Origin: JBMDXK01 sp048594375
GTDB lineage: Bacteria; Pseudomonadota; Alphaproteobacteria; Rhizobiales; Methylopilaceae
Assembly: GCA_048594375.1 (NCBI GenBank)
Contig: JBMDXK010000034.1
Span: forward strand, 224,525 to 288,524
DNA length: 64,000 nucleotides
Reading direction: 5' to 3'
The notes beneath the pieces are model-generated. The model saw only the letters and a list, made by a program, of their open reading frames with translations. It made no database searches and was not told where the DNA came from. How positions within the stretch are numbered: the stretch's first letter is position 1; each line of letters begins with the position of its first letter. Of this stretch, positions 33,874 through 43,004 are shown in pieces. The translations under genes were made by a program, and so were the position numbers.

Positions 33874-36291
33874 TTACGCCGTAGGCTCTTTCTTTGTGCT
33901 GGCTTTGGGCGGAGAGGGTTTCTTCTTCACCAGTGTTTTCTTTTTAGCCGCTACGGCTGTTTTTGCAGCAGGTTTTGCCGTTACTTTTTCTGCTTTCGGT
34001 TTTGCTAAAGGTTCTGGATATTCAAACCGCAGCTTTTGTTCTCCCGCATCCAGCACAACCCGTACCGTACCGCCGCCCTGCAACTGCCCGAACAGCACTT
34101 CTTCAGCCAGCGGCTTTTTGATGTTTTCCTGAATAACCCGCGCAAGAGGCCGCGCGCCCATCATGGGATCAAAGCCTTTTTTGGCAATCCATGCTTTGGC
34201 TTCGTCATCCAGTTCAATGGTAACGTTGCGGTCTGCAAGCTGGGCTTCAAGCTGGAGTACAAATTTTTCGACCACTTGCTGCACAATTTCTGCTGGCAGA
34301 TTGGCAAACGGAATAATGGCATCCAGACGGTTGCGAAACTCTGGAGAAAACAGTTTGTTGATGGCTTCGGTATCTTCCCCTGCCCGTTTTTCACGGCCAA
34401 AACCGATAGGCGCGCGCGCCAGATCGGATGCGCCGGCATTGGTGGTCATAATCAGGATGACATTGCGGAAATCCACTTCCTTGCCATTGTGATCGGTGAG
34501 CTTGCCGTGATCCATTACCTGCAACAGCAAGTTAAACAGATCCGGATGGGCTTTTTCAATCTCGTCCAGCAGCAGCACACAATGGGGCGTCTGATCCACG
34601 CCATCGGTCAGCAACCCGCCCTGGTCAAATCCCACATAGCCGGGAGGTGCGCCAATCAGACGGGAAATGGTATGCCGCTCCATATATTCTGACATATCAA
34701 AGCGGAGCATTTTAAGGCTCAACGTATCCGCAAGCTGCTTGGCCACTTCGGTTTTCCCCACACCCGTGGGGCCGGAAAAGAGATAGCAGCCGATGGGTTT
34801 TTCAGGATCACGCAGACCCGCGCGCGCCAGCTTGATTGCGGAAGACAGGGCATCAATGGCGTTATTTTGCCCAAACACCACCCTTTTCAGACTGGTTGTG
34901 AGACTGCGCAATGTTTCCACATCATCCTTGGAAACAGATTTTGGCGGAATGCGCGCAATGCTTGCCACCGTGGTTTCAATATCTTCAACATTGATAATTT
35001 TTTTGCGTTTTTCTTCCGGAAGCAGCATTTGCGCAGCGCCGGTTTCATCCAATACATCCAATGCTTTATCAGGAAGTTTTCGATCATTGATATAACGCGC
35101 GGAAAGCTCCACAGCCGCCTTGACCGCATCATCGGTAAATTTCAGATTGTGGAAGCTTTCATAATAGGGCTTTACACCTTTCAGAATTTCAATGGCATCG
35201 GTAATGCTGGGTTCCGCCACATCAATTTTCTGGAACCGGCGCACCAGCGCCCTGTCTTTTTCAAAATGCTGGCGAAACTCTTTGTAGGTGGTAGAGCCCA
35301 TGCACTTTATTGCACCCGAACCCAAAGCGGGTTTGAGAAGATTGGAAGCATCCATTGCCCCGCCGGATGTTGCCCCTGCTCCGATAACGGTATGGATTTC
35401 ATCAATAAACAAGATGGCGTGGGGCAGCAGTTCCAGTTCTTTGACCACCTGTTTCAGGCGTTCTTCAAAATCGCCGCGGTAGCGGGTGCCAGCCAGCAAG
35501 GCGCCCATATCGAGCGCAAACACGATGGCCTTGGAAAGCACTTCCGGCACTTCTCCGCGCACAATTTTCAGTGCCAGACCTTCCGCAATGGCCGTTTTAC
35601 CCACGCCTGGTTCCCCCACCAGCAGCGGATTGTTTTTCTGGCGACGGCACAGCACCTGAATGGTGCGCTGCACTTCGGTTTCGCGGCCAATAAGCGGATC
35701 AACCTTGCCACTTTTGGCTTTTTTATTGAGGTTGATGCAGTAGGAATCCAGCGCTTCGGCTTTTTTGCGTGTATTGGATGTTTCTCCGGTGGTGGCTGCG
35801 GCTTCATCCTCCGTGTTGCTGTTGCGTGCTGAGCGGCTGTCAGCGGTGCTGCCATTTTTGGCAATGCCGTGGCTGATGTAATTGACCGCATCATAGCGGG
35901 TCATATCCTGTTCTTGCAGGAAAAAAGCGGCATGGCTTTCGCGCTCGGCAAAGATGGCGACCAACACGTTGGCGCCGGTGACTTCTTCGCGGCCTGAAGA
36001 CTGCACATGAATCACTGCCCGCTGGATAACGCGCTGAAATCCGGTGGTTGGCTTTGAATCTTCGGAACCGGCGGTTACCAGATTTTCCAGTTCGCTTTCA
36101 ATATATTCAACCAGTTGTGTTTTTAAAACAGTCACATCCACACTGCAAGCGCGTAACACAGCCTGCGCGTCATTGTCTTCTGTCAAAGCCAGAAGCAGAT
36201 GTTCCAGCGTAGCATATTCATGGCGTTGCTGGTTGGCAAGCGCCAGAGCGCGGTGAAGTGTTTCTTCAAGGCTGCGTGAAAAACTGGGCAA
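33874..36291 (-). CDS. clpA: ATP-dependent Clp protease ATPase ClpA
   Basis: The 805-residue protein starts at TTG (PSFSRSLEETLHRALALANQ, the standard ClpA N-domain). It has two AAA+ modules: GEPGVGKTAIAEGLALK near residue 225 with DEIHTVIGAG, and GPTGVGKTEVAKQLADT near 505 with LLDEIEKAHPDLF. The end carries an unusual Lys/Ala/Pro-rich tail of about 45 residues (KVTAKPAAKTAVAAKKKTLV and on), longer than in most ClpA. ClpA unfolds substrates for ClpP and takes N-end-rule substrates from ClpS. It follows clpS after 9 bases. Confidence 0.95.
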   Translation of the reverse strand: MPSFSRSLEETLHRALALANQQRHEYATLEHLLLALTEDNDAQAVLRACSVDVTVLKTQLVEYIESELENLVTAGSEDSKPTTGFQRVIQRAVIHVQSSGREEVTGANVLVAIFAERESHAAFFLQEQDMTRYDAVNYISHGIAKNGSTADSRSARNSNTEDEAAATTGETSNTRKKAEALDSYCINLNKKAKSGKVDPLIGRETEVQRTIQVLCRRQKNNPLLVGEPGVGKTAIAEGLALKIVRGEVPEVLSKAIVFALDMGALLAGTRYRGDFEERLKQVVKELELLPHAILFIDEIHTVIGAGATSGGAMDASNLLKPALGSGAIKCMGSTTYKEFRQHFEKDRALVRRFQKIDVAEPSITDAIEILKGVKPYYESFHNLKFTDDAVKAAVELSARYINDRKLPDKALDVLDETGAAQMLLPEEKRKKIINVEDIETTVASIARIPPKSVSKDDVETLRSLTTSLKRVVFGQNNAIDALSSAIKLARAGLRDPEKPIGCYLFSGPTGVGKTEVAKQLADTLSLKMLRFDMSEYMERHTISRLIGAPPGYVGFDQGGLLTDGVDQTPHCVLLLDEIEKAHPDLFNLLLQVMDHGKLTDHNGKEVDFRNVILIMTTNAGASDLARAPIGFGREKRAGEDTEAINKLFSPEFRNRLDAIIPFANLPAEIVQQVVEKFVLQLEAQLADRNVTIELDDEAKAWIAKKGFDPMMGARPLARVIQENIKKPLAEEVLFGQLQGGGTVRVVLDAGEQKLRFEYPEPLAKPKAEKVTAKPAAKTAVAAKKKTLVKKKPSPPKASTKKEPTA

Positions 36292-36300
36292 TGCGGGGTC

Positions 36301-36678
36301 TCACTTCTTTTCCATGACACATTGTAAAGGATGCTGGTGTCTGCGGGCAAAGTCCATAACCTGCGTGACTTTTGTTTCGGCGACTTCATAGGTATAAATT
36401 CCACACTCACCGGAACCGGTGTTGTGAACTTGCAACATAATGGCGATGGACTGTTCTTTATCACGGTTGAAAAACCGTTCCAGAACATGGACTACAAATT
36501 CCATGGGGGTGTAGTCGTCATTCAGCAACAGCACCCTGTAGAGACTTGGACGCTTTACGCTGGTATTGGTCTTTGTAATAACATGGGTACCGTGGTCGTC
36601 ATTCCCACCTGTGCCAAAAGGGGGCGAGCCGGAAGCACATACATAAAGACCGTTTATTCTTTCATTTCGCGCGTGCAT
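36301..36678 (-). CDS. clpS: ClpA adaptor protein ClpS
   Basis: The 125-residue protein has an unstructured start, then the ClpS core RPSLYRVLLLNDDYTPMEFV (the NDDYTPMEFV pocket for N-degrons), VLERFFNRDKEQSIAIMLQVH, GIYTYEVAETKVTQVMDFAR and HQHPLQCVMEKK. It binds destabilising N-terminal residues and hands the substrates to ClpA. clpS and clpA form an operon. A TTGTCCACAA element (DnaA-box-like, in a small hairpin at 36716-36731) lies 38 bases upstream of the ATG. Confidence 0.96.
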   Translation of the reverse strand: MHARNERINGLYVCASGSPPFGTGGNDDHGTHVITKTNTSVKRPSLYRVLLLNDDYTPMEFVVHVLERFFNRDKEQSIAIMLQVHNTGSGECGIYTYEVAETKVTQVMDFARRHQHPLQCVMEKK

Positions 36679-37121
36679 ACCGCTTAACCTATTCCTGCTA
36701 CAGGTTTTTTATGAACCCTTGTCCACAAGGGATCTTATGGGGATACAAACCAATGCAAGGGCAACACAATGCCGTTTGCATGTTTAAATTATAGTAGTCC
36801 CCATCAGGAGTTACAAGGGGTTCATCGCGGTTATACAGCGAAGGGCTATGTTGTGCCAGCGGCTGATTCGCTTCATAGTATGGCGGTTAACAGCTTTAAC
36901 AGGTTACAGCTCTCTTGTGCGTAACGCTTTGTTAAACATAACCTTTAACGCCTCCGTAACCGCGTTCCCTTACAGTAGATCGTGTTGTTGGGTGAGTACC
37001 CTTGATCGACAGATTACGAGTAGCGGCGGATTATTATTGTTCTCGAACAATGGTGCGCTGGATTTTTTCTGGGGAATATGCTGCGGATTTCCAAGGTGGG
37101 GGCCATGGAGTCTGATACAGC
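36679..37121. other. Intergenic region between divergent clpS and the DD-carboxypeptidase
   Basis: About 440 bases without a gene that I can support. It must hold promoters for both sides. A small hairpin CCCTTG/CAAGGG encloses TCCA at 36716-36731. No RNA gene was recognised. Confidence 0.4.
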
Positions 37122-39086
37122 ATGGGGATTGTTACGATGATTTTAAGTGGCGTGACCGTAAAGCGTGTGCGTGTTGTTGCGAGTGCATTGGTTCTGGGTC
37201 TGGCGGGTGCCAGCCTTGCGGCAATTGAAACCGCAGAAGCCGCAAGGCAGCAAGCCAAGCGTGGTGGTGGTTACAGCCCTCCTGTGGCCGAGATTGTGGT
37301 TGACGCCCAATCGGGCAAAGTCATGCACTCCCTGAACCCCGATGCCCCCCGCTACCCTGCTTCCATTACCAAGGTTATGACGCTGTTTATGCTGTTTGAT
37401 GAAATCCAGCGCGGCAAATTGCGGCTTGATTCGGAGCTTACAGCCAGCGCCTATGCTGTCGGTCAGCCTCCTTCAAAACTGGGGCTGCGTCCCGGCGAGA
37501 AAATTTCCGTTGAAGATGCCATTAAAGCATTGGTGACCCGTTCCGCGAACGATGTGGCCGTGGTGGTTGCTGAAAATATTTCCGGTTCTGAGGCAGCGTT
37601 TGCACAGCAGATGACGGCCAAAGCGCGCCGTTTGGGCATGAACCGCACCACTTTTGTGAACCCTCACGGTCTGCCTAACACCCGTCAGGTGAGTACAGCC
37701 CGTGATCTTGCCACGCTTGGTCAAGCTATTCAGGAGCAGCATCCGCAGCTTTACCGTTATTTCAATACCCGCAGCTTTTCATGGAAAGGCAGCACAATCC
37801 GCACCCATAACCGTCTGTTGGGTCGCGTTGAAGCCGTGGATGGCATCAAGACCGGCTTTATCCGCGCTTCCGGCTTTAACCTGCTAACCTCGGCCAAAGA
37901 AAGCAACCGCCATGTGGTGGCGGTGGTGCTGGGTGGCCGCACAGGTGCCGAACGCGATAGCCGGATGCAGAATCTGGTGCTGGCCCATTTGCCCAAAGCC
38001 ACCCGCGGTTCACGCCGTGCGCCATTGATGGCGGAAACCAGTCTTTCCACCCAAGGTGCAGTTGCCCAGGTTGTTGCCCTGCCCGTTCCACCTCCGGCCA
38101 ATATTCGCTCAGCCGTGGTCACGGCAGCCATGCTTCCAGCCACAACGCCAGCACCCGTTGCAGAACCGGCCGTTGCACAGGCACCCATGCCAAAAGCCAT
38201 GCCAGCAACGTTGCGTGATGTGATTGAAACTGCGGAATCAGCGGAGCCTGTCGTGCTGCCTGTGGCGGCTCCAGCCAATGTTGTGGCACAAGCGCAAGTA
38301 TCTGAAGAAACAGCGGCCGTCACCACGGTAGACGATACAACAACCGGCGTTGTTCCGGTGAGTGCATCCGCAACCACGCCAACAGCCGCGCAGCGCGTTG
38401 CCTGGGCGAATGATACCGTCACACCTGATAGCCAGAGCGCCAGCAATGGTATGCGCTGGGTCACAGGCCCAAAGCCGCAAGTTGTTGAAGTGAAAAACAC
38501 CGAAACATTGGCTTATGCGGCGACGACACCTGTTGAAGCAGGCAATACCGCCACCACTGGCACCGTCACATCGGGCGCGTTTCGCGGTCTTCCTGTAAAA
38601 TCCCAAACAGCCTTGCGTGTTCCATCTGCCCCAGCAGAAACGGTTCAGGTTGCAGCGGCTGCGCCGGCAACCGATAAAAACTCCATTGTTGTTAAAACAG
38701 TGGCCGTTAACCCTATTGATTTAAATGCAAAAGCCACGCATAACAATCAGCGTACAGAATCAGTTGCACCGGCAGCGCCAAAGGTTGCAGCAGCGGTTGA
38801 GCCTTCCAAGCCAGCGGTTGCAGAAACTCAAGCGCCTGTGCGTACCGGATGGTTTATCCAGATCGGCGCAACAGATAATGTCGGCAGTGCTGAACAATTG
38901 CTTGAGCGTGCGCGCACCCGTGCTGCTCAGGTCTTGTCTGGCGCAGAACCCTTTACCGAACCGGTTGCCAAGGGGGATACTACCCTCTACCGTGCGCGTT
39001 TTGCCGGTTTCAATGAAAAGACAGCGCAAGCTGCATGTAAGGCTCTCCAGCGGAACTCAATTGCGTGTTTCGCCATCCGAAATTAG
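37122..39086 (+). CDS. D-alanyl-D-alanine carboxypeptidase (S11) with C-terminal SPOR domain
   Basis: The 654-residue protein has an export signal (about residues 12-35, VVASALVLGLAGASLAAIETAEA), then the S11 serine peptidase: SITKVMTLFMLF (SxxK), RSANDVAVVVAENISG (SxN) and GIKTGFIRASGFNL (KTG). A long Ala/Pro/Val-rich low-complexity linker follows, about residues 300-560. The end (GWFIQIGATDNVGSAEQLLE onward) is a SPOR domain that binds denuded septal peptidoglycan. It trims cell-wall pentapeptides in the periplasm, probably at the septum. An in-frame ATG at 37137 is an alternative start. Confidence 0.93.
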   Translation: MGIVTMILSGVTVKRVRVVASALVLGLAGASLAAIETAEAARQQAKRGGGYSPPVAEIVVDAQSGKVMHSLNPDAPRYPASITKVMTLFMLFDEIQRGKLRLDSELTASAYAVGQPPSKLGLRPGEKISVEDAIKALVTRSANDVAVVVAENISGSEAAFAQQMTAKARRLGMNRTTFVNPHGLPNTRQVSTARDLATLGQAIQEQHPQLYRYFNTRSFSWKGSTIRTHNRLLGRVEAVDGIKTGFIRASGFNLLTSAKESNRHVVAVVLGGRTGAERDSRMQNLVLAHLPKATRGSRRAPLMAETSLSTQGAVAQVVALPVPPPANIRSAVVTAAMLPATTPAPVAEPAVAQAPMPKAMPATLRDVIETAESAEPVVLPVAAPANVVAQAQVSEETAAVTTVDDTTTGVVPVSASATTPTAAQRVAWANDTVTPDSQSASNGMRWVTGPKPQVVEVKNTETLAYAATTPVEAGNTATTGTVTSGAFRGLPVKSQTALRVPSAPAETVQVAAAAPATDKNSIVVKTVAVNPIDLNAKATHNNQRTESVAPAAPKVAAAVEPSKPAVAETQAPVRTGWFIQIGATDNVGSAEQLLERARTRAAQVLSGAEPFTEPVAKGDTTLYRARFAGFNEKTAQAACKALQRNSIACFAIRN

Positions 39087-39164
39087 TTAAAAGTTGCTAT
39101 GTCAGTAAAAGTGTACGGTAAAAAAAGTGTGGTAGTGTCGCAATCGCGTGTGAGGAGTTCTGCG

Positions 39165-39440
39165 ATGACGGCGTTTCAAGATGCGTCCCCTGATCGTCTG
39201 GGTAATGAAAAAACAGATGGTCGCAAGCCCGTTAACAATATTGCGTTTGTGTATCAGAAACCTTTGCGCACGGCGGATTTTTTCCGCTCTCGCACAGGTA
39301 TCAAAACACAGGAACTGCTTCGCTTGCTGTGGGGCAGCCGGGCAGTTATAAACATCAATCCTCAAGAACCGCGCAAGCGTATTGATTTGCAGGTGTTTAC
39401 CCCTTCCGGACACATCGCGGTTGATATTTGCTGCGGCTGA
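39165..39440 (+). CDS. Small protein of unknown function
   Basis: From ATG 39165, preceded by GAGGAG seven bases upstream, the product has 91 residues: MTAFQDASPDRLGNEKTDGR, then FVYQKPLRTADFFRSRTGIK, ending HIAVDICCG with a pair of Cys. I do not recognise it. The strong ribosome-binding site favours a real gene, though an overlapping reverse frame (39102-39413) of similar length exists. It lies 78 bases after the carboxypeptidase and could share its transcript. Confidence 0.55.
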   Translation: MTAFQDASPDRLGNEKTDGRKPVNNIAFVYQKPLRTADFFRSRTGIKTQELLRLLWGSRAVININPQEPRKRIDLQVFTPSGHIAVDICCG

Positions 39441-39529
39441 CCGCGGGTCACACGCATTACCACACCGCCGAACTGTTTGTCTGAATATAACACCTGCCGC
39501 ACTTTAAAAGATGCCGCGCAAAACACCTT

Positions 39530-39560
39530 CGTCATGCTGGCGAAAGTCAGCATCCACGAA
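39530..39560 (+). repeat. CGTCAT-type dispersed palindrome, copy 1
   Basis: CGTCATGCTGGCGAAAGTCA followed by GCATCCACGAA. ATGCTG pairs with CAGCAT. Same unit as 39772 and, inverted and diverged, 57116. Confidence 0.75.
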
Positions 39561-39614
39561 AAATAATGCCACAGCAGAAAAATCTCATGGATGGTTGCAT
39601 TCATCGCCATAACA

Positions 39615-39695
39615 TAGAGGCTGAGACATATAAATGATGATAGGATTCAGGCTATAAGTTATCGTTTTGTTGCAAGGTTTTATATCCTCACTGGC
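39615..39695 (+). repeat. Intergenic hairpin repeat, copy 4
   Basis: GGCTGAGACATATAAATGAT is followed by a right arm ending TTCAGGCTATAA and a tail GTTATCGTTTTGTTGCA. A further part, GGTTTTATATCCTCACTGGC, matches the copy after rimO (GGTTTTATATCTTTGCTGGC). Confidence 0.75.
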
Positions 39696-39771
39696 TAGAA
39701 CCCTGCTATGGATGTCAAAAACAGTGACACCAACAAACTTCCCTCTACTTTTTTCACTTCCTTTTTGTCAT

Positions 39772-39803
39772 CGTCATGCTGACCAAGGCCAGCATCTACG
39801 AAA
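39772..39803 (+). repeat. CGTCAT-type dispersed palindrome, copy 2
   Basis: CGTCATGCTGACCAAGGCCA followed by GCATCTACGAA; stem ATGCTG/CAGCAT with CC/GG inside. It resembles the CGTCAT...ATCCACG repeats common in alphaproteobacterial intergenic regions. Confidence 0.75.
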
Positions 39804-39913
39804 GAACCACTCCGCAAAACAGGAAAAAGTATGTGTTGCAACACATTCCACTTTCTAGGTTTTGCACGATAGATATTTTCTAAAAAATTTAATGCTACAA
39901 AATAAAGACTTAA

Positions 39914-39956
39914 TATAACCTGAGACATATACAATGATTATATGTCTTAGGTTATA
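39914..39956. repeat. Intergenic hairpin repeat, copy 5 (no tail)
   Basis: Arms TATAACCTGAGACATATA and TATATGTCTTAGGTTATA pair at 17 of 18 positions around CAATGAT. It ends 33 bases before panC and lacks the usual tail. Confidence 0.85.
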
Positions 39957-39989
39957 TAACTCCCTTATGGCTCAGCGGGGATTTTTGCC

Positions 39990-40835
39990 ATGCTTGAAAA
40001 AGTGCATTCGCCAGATTATTTACGCACACTGGTGCAAAGTTGGCGCAAGGAAGGCTATAGCGTTGCGCTGGTTCCCACCATGGGCGCCTTGCATGAAGGC
40101 CATCTGGAGCTGGTCAGGCTGGCGGCGCGTCATGCGGATAAGGTGATTGTTTCCATTTTTGTAAACCCTGCCCAGTTTGCAGCCCATGAAGATTTTGGCA
40201 CTTACCCGCGCACGCTGGAGGATGATATTGCCAAACTCAGGTATGAACCTGCCCATGCGGTGTATGCCCCTGATGCTGGCACAATGTATCCGGAAGGCTT
40301 TGATTGCACCCTTATTCCGGGCGGCCCCGCAAGAGAACTGGAAAGCGTCGCGCGTCCGCATTTTTTTGCAGGTGTTGCTCTTGTTGTGACCAAGCTGTTC
40401 ATGCAAACGGGCGCGGATTTTGCGGTGTTTGGCGAAAAAGACTATCAGCAGCTTAAAGTGGTTGAGCAGCTTGTGCGGGATCTGGATATTCCCATACAGA
40501 TCATTCCTGCCCCTGTTTTTCGTGAACCGGACGGCTTGGCGCGGTCATCGCGCAATGTGTATCTTTCAGAGATGGATCGCAAACATGCTCCGGGGCTTTA
40601 CACGGTGCTGCAACAGTTATCCCGTGAAATTGCGGGTGGCCGCCCGCCCTTGGAAGCATTAAGCCACGGCATGGAGTTGCTGCAAAGCACAGGTTTTGAA
40701 GTGGATTATCTGGAAATGCGCCACGCTGAAACCCTTATTCCTCTTCCGCTTTATAACGCCCCTGCCCGTCTTTTGGTGGCGGCGCGCCTGGGTGCCACCC
40801 GCCTGATTGACAATATTGCCGTTGCTGAAGGGTAA
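39990..40835 (+). CDS. panC: Pantothenate synthetase
   Basis: The 281-residue protein has VALVPTMGALHEGHLELVRLA (HIGH-like ATP site), SIFVNPAQFAAHEDFGTYPRT, FAVFGEKDYQQLKVVEQLVRDL, and the KMSKS-like REPDGLARSSRNVYLS. It joins pantoate with beta-alanine using ATP. It is a single gene with a hairpin repeat just upstream; panB is 12 kb away. Confidence 0.97.
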   Translation: MLEKVHSPDYLRTLVQSWRKEGYSVALVPTMGALHEGHLELVRLAARHADKVIVSIFVNPAQFAAHEDFGTYPRTLEDDIAKLRYEPAHAVYAPDAGTMYPEGFDCTLIPGGPARELESVARPHFFAGVALVVTKLFMQTGADFAVFGEKDYQQLKVVEQLVRDLDIPIQIIPAPVFREPDGLARSSRNVYLSEMDRKHAPGLYTVLQQLSREIAGGRPPLEALSHGMELLQSTGFEVDYLEMRHAETLIPLPLYNAPARLLVAARLGATRLIDNIAVAEG

Positions 40836-40991
40836 TATTCTTGCATCCTGTTTCCGTCTGGCAATGACCTGTGCGTTACGGCACTTGCTTTTACTGCCAA
40901 AAACAGTAAATAAGGAACACAGTTCAGCCATATTTCTTTTTCTATGAAGAGCAATATGTATTTTGTAAAATTTCATTCCGGGGGCTCTTTG

Positions 40992-41444
40992 ATGAAATCT
41001 TCCTTTTTAAAAGCTGCGGTGATTGTTGCCGCCAGTCTTGCAACGGCAGCGCCAGCTTTTTCCCAAGGACGGCACAAGCCAGCACCGCGCGGCGAGCGTC
41101 TTTATACGGTCATTGAGCAGCATAACCCTTCCCGCCTTTCCAGAGCGGTGCGCATTGCCAATGATTCCCTGCGTCATGGTGGGCATTCTGCGGAAATTCT
41201 GCTCGGAGGCCGCGCTATTTTGATGGTGGTTCCAGGCTTTACGGATGTGCAGAAAGAAGTGCAGCACATCACCCGCAGCCAGCGGAATCTGCGGATTATT
41301 GCGTGCAAGGAAACCGTGGATATTCTGCGCCGCTCCAATCAGGGACGCCAACCGCCCTTTATTGCCGGTGTGCGCGTAGAACCTTGCCAAGGGCGCACCC
41401 GGAAGAACGATGCTGCTGGCTGGCAGCGCATGTTGGGCGTTTAA
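40992..41444 (+). CDS. Exported DsrE-like protein, tentative
   Basis: From ATG 40992 the 150-residue protein has a clear signal peptide (MKSSFLKAAVIVAASLATAA, cut after PAFSQ). The mature part HNPSRLSRAVRIANDSLRHG, then AEILLGGRAILMVVPGF and LRIIACKETVDILRR resembles the DsrE/DsrF-like fold, with Cys at the usual strand end. Such periplasmic members have unclear roles in sulfur handling. The match is by layout only. A terminator follows 53 bases after the stop. The frame opens 16 codons earlier, without signal features. Confidence 0.6.
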   Translation: MKSSFLKAAVIVAASLATAAPAFSQGRHKPAPRGERLYTVIEQHNPSRLSRAVRIANDSLRHGGHSAEILLGGRAILMVVPGFTDVQKEVQHITRSQRNLRIIACKETVDILRRSNQGRQPPFIAGVRVEPCQGRTRKNDAAGWQRMLGV

Positions 41445-41497
41445 AAGAACGCATCCAAACATTGCACAACACCACAAGAAACCACATGTTTTTTATG

Positions 41498-41524
41498 AAG
41501 CGGCTTTCAGAAAGCCGCTTTTTT
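41498..41524 (+). terminator. Rho-independent terminator
   Basis: AAGCGGCTTT pairs with AAAGCCGCTT around a CAG-like loop, followed by T7. It lies between convergent genes and may serve the DsrE-like gene; the A-rich left side could also serve the other strand. Confidence 0.85.
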
Positions 41525-41543
41525 ATGCGTTACAGCTCTGAGA

Positions 41544-42416
41544 CTAAGGCTTTTCGCATTGACCTTCCGGCTGATCTGGCAGCAGCTCCAGCCCTACCAA
41601 CTTTGCCTGAACAGAAAAAGTCCCGTAATTCAGGTTGAGATTGCGGGTGATCCCGTTCTCGTAAATGTCTGCTTTAAAAACAAATTTTGGGGTTTGTTCG
41701 GTTACAGCAGCCGTTTTATCAAAATAGCTGATGGTGATTGGCCAATGGCGGATGTTTTCCAGTTTGGCATCGCGCGCCACCTGTTCCAAATCATCGGGCG
41801 TGTCTGTTATGCCTTTGCCAATGAGCGTCAGCGTATCACCGGCACTGTCTGCTTTGCCTGAACCGTCAAAGATCGGCGCTTCAAAGAGGTTTTTGCCTTC
41901 ACGGGCGCTTTTCAACACCTGTTTCATGTGCTGGGTGGGGAACAATGCGGCGTTGTCCAAGGTGATGTTTTGTGCAGAAGGTTTGGTGAGGGTAACGGCA
42001 AGCCCTTTTTCATTGCGCTGCGCTTCGCCTTGGATGGCGCTATCTTCTGTGCCGTTGATAATGTTTTTGTTTTCAAAACGGAAAAAGTCTTCCGCATCAT
42101 TTTCAAAAGCGGTGGAGCGGAAATCAATGGTGGTGGGGTTGCCCTCAGCGGCCTTTAGGCTCATCACCTGCCGGTAAACGGAGGTGTATCCGCCGCATTG
42201 ATCGCGTTTGAATTCATAGACCAGCCGCCCGTCTCCGCTGGTGATTCCGGTTGCCCCGCGCGATTCGGCAACCCGCAGATCATAAATGGCGCGGTGCGTC
42301 ACCAATCCATCCGGTGCAGCAAAAGCCGCCTGTGGCGCTGCCACAATGACCATAGCCGCTACAGATGCAAGGCATTTTTCTTTGAAAAATGAATAAGCGT
42401 TCACACCGTTTCCCAT
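41544..42416 (-). CDS. eipB: Cell-envelope integrity protein EipB (DUF1849)
   Basis: The 290-residue protein has a signal peptide (LASVAAMVIVAAPQAAFA) and then the EipB start LVTHRAIYDLRVAESRGATGITSGDGRLVYEF, with two conserved Cys, one in KRDQCGGYTS near residue 75 and one at the C-terminus (QPEGQCEKP), that form a disulfide in the family. EipB is a periplasmic beta-spiral protein needed for envelope integrity, known from Brucella and widespread in alphaproteobacteria. It faces away from ridA across a 120-base gap. Confidence 0.9.
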   Translation of the reverse strand: MGNGVNAYSFFKEKCLASVAAMVIVAAPQAAFAAPDGLVTHRAIYDLRVAESRGATGITSGDGRLVYEFKRDQCGGYTSVYRQVMSLKAAEGNPTTIDFRSTAFENDAEDFFRFENKNIINGTEDSAIQGEAQRNEKGLAVTLTKPSAQNITLDNAALFPTQHMKQVLKSAREGKNLFEAPIFDGSGKADSAGDTLTLIGKGITDTPDDLEQVARDAKLENIRHWPITISYFDKTAAVTEQTPKFVFKADIYENGITRNLNLNYGTFSVQAKLVGLELLPDQPEGQCEKP

Positions 42417-42536
42417 CGTTTGTTATAAAAATTAAGCTTAAGTCCGGTTGAAATACCGGACTCCCTCTTGCGTTTAGCAGCGCACTCGCGCACAAATGAG
42501 GCAGATCATTATGATGCAATTATGGAATTTTGTCAC

Positions 42537-42995
42537 ATGAGCACTGTTGAAGAGCGTTTGAAAGAACTGAATATTGTCCTGCCCACTCCGGCTGCCCCCG
42601 CCGCAAACTATGTTCCGTTTGTGCGTTCTGGCAATCTGGTATTTATCTCCGGTCAACTGCCGATGAATGCGGATGGCATTGCGTTTAAAGGCAAAGTTGG
42701 CTCCGATGTCACCATCGAGCAAGGCGTGGAAGCTGCAAAGCTTTGCGCTATCAACATTCTGGCGCAGCTTAAAGTTGCTGTTTCGCATCTGGATAAAGTG
42801 CGCTGCGTCAAGCTGGGCGGTTTTGTCAATTCCGGGCTTGATTTTCACGATCACCCTGCGGTCATCAACGGCGCTTCGGATTTGATGGTGGCGGTTCTGG
42901 GCGAATCGGGGCGCCATTCCCGCGCGGCCGTAGGCGCGCCCTGCTTACCCTTTAATGCGGCGGTTGAAGTTGAAGCCGTGTTTGAAGTTGGCTAA
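42537..42995 (+). CDS. RidA (YjgF/UK114) family protein
   Basis: From ATG 42537 the 152-residue protein starts STVEERLKELNIVLPTPAAP and contains YVPFVRSGNLVFISGQLPMN, GVEAAKLCAINILAQLKVAV, KLGGFVNSGLDFHDHPAVIN and SGRHSRAAVGAPCLPFNAAVE with the active-site Arg. This is the long RidA subgroup (YjgH/TIGR03610-like size). Archetypal RidA removes reactive imines from PLP enzymes; this subgroup is less certain. It is followed 9 bases later by gdpd. Confidence 0.9.
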   Translation: MSTVEERLKELNIVLPTPAAPAANYVPFVRSGNLVFISGQLPMNADGIAFKGKVGSDVTIEQGVEAAKLCAINILAQLKVAVSHLDKVRCVKLGGFVNSGLDFHDHPAVINGASDLMVAVLGESGRHSRAAVGAPCLPFNAAVEVEAVFEVG

Positions 42996-43004
42996 CAGCG
43001 TAGC

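Noticed and set aside
36716..36731. DnaA-box-like TTGTCCACAA, considered as part of an origin
   Set aside because: A single copy inside a small hairpin, with no cluster, no AT-rich unwinding block and no dnaA or parAB nearby.
39362..39610. 82-codon reverse frame overlapping the 91-residue plus-strand gene
   Set aside because: It runs through a dispersed palindrome and lacks a start signal; the plus-strand frame has a strong ribosome-binding site.
26979..40835. panB and panC considered as one displaced operon with a CoA-responsive element
   Set aside because: They are 12 kb apart with unrelated genes between, and no riboswitch-like leader was seen at either gene.
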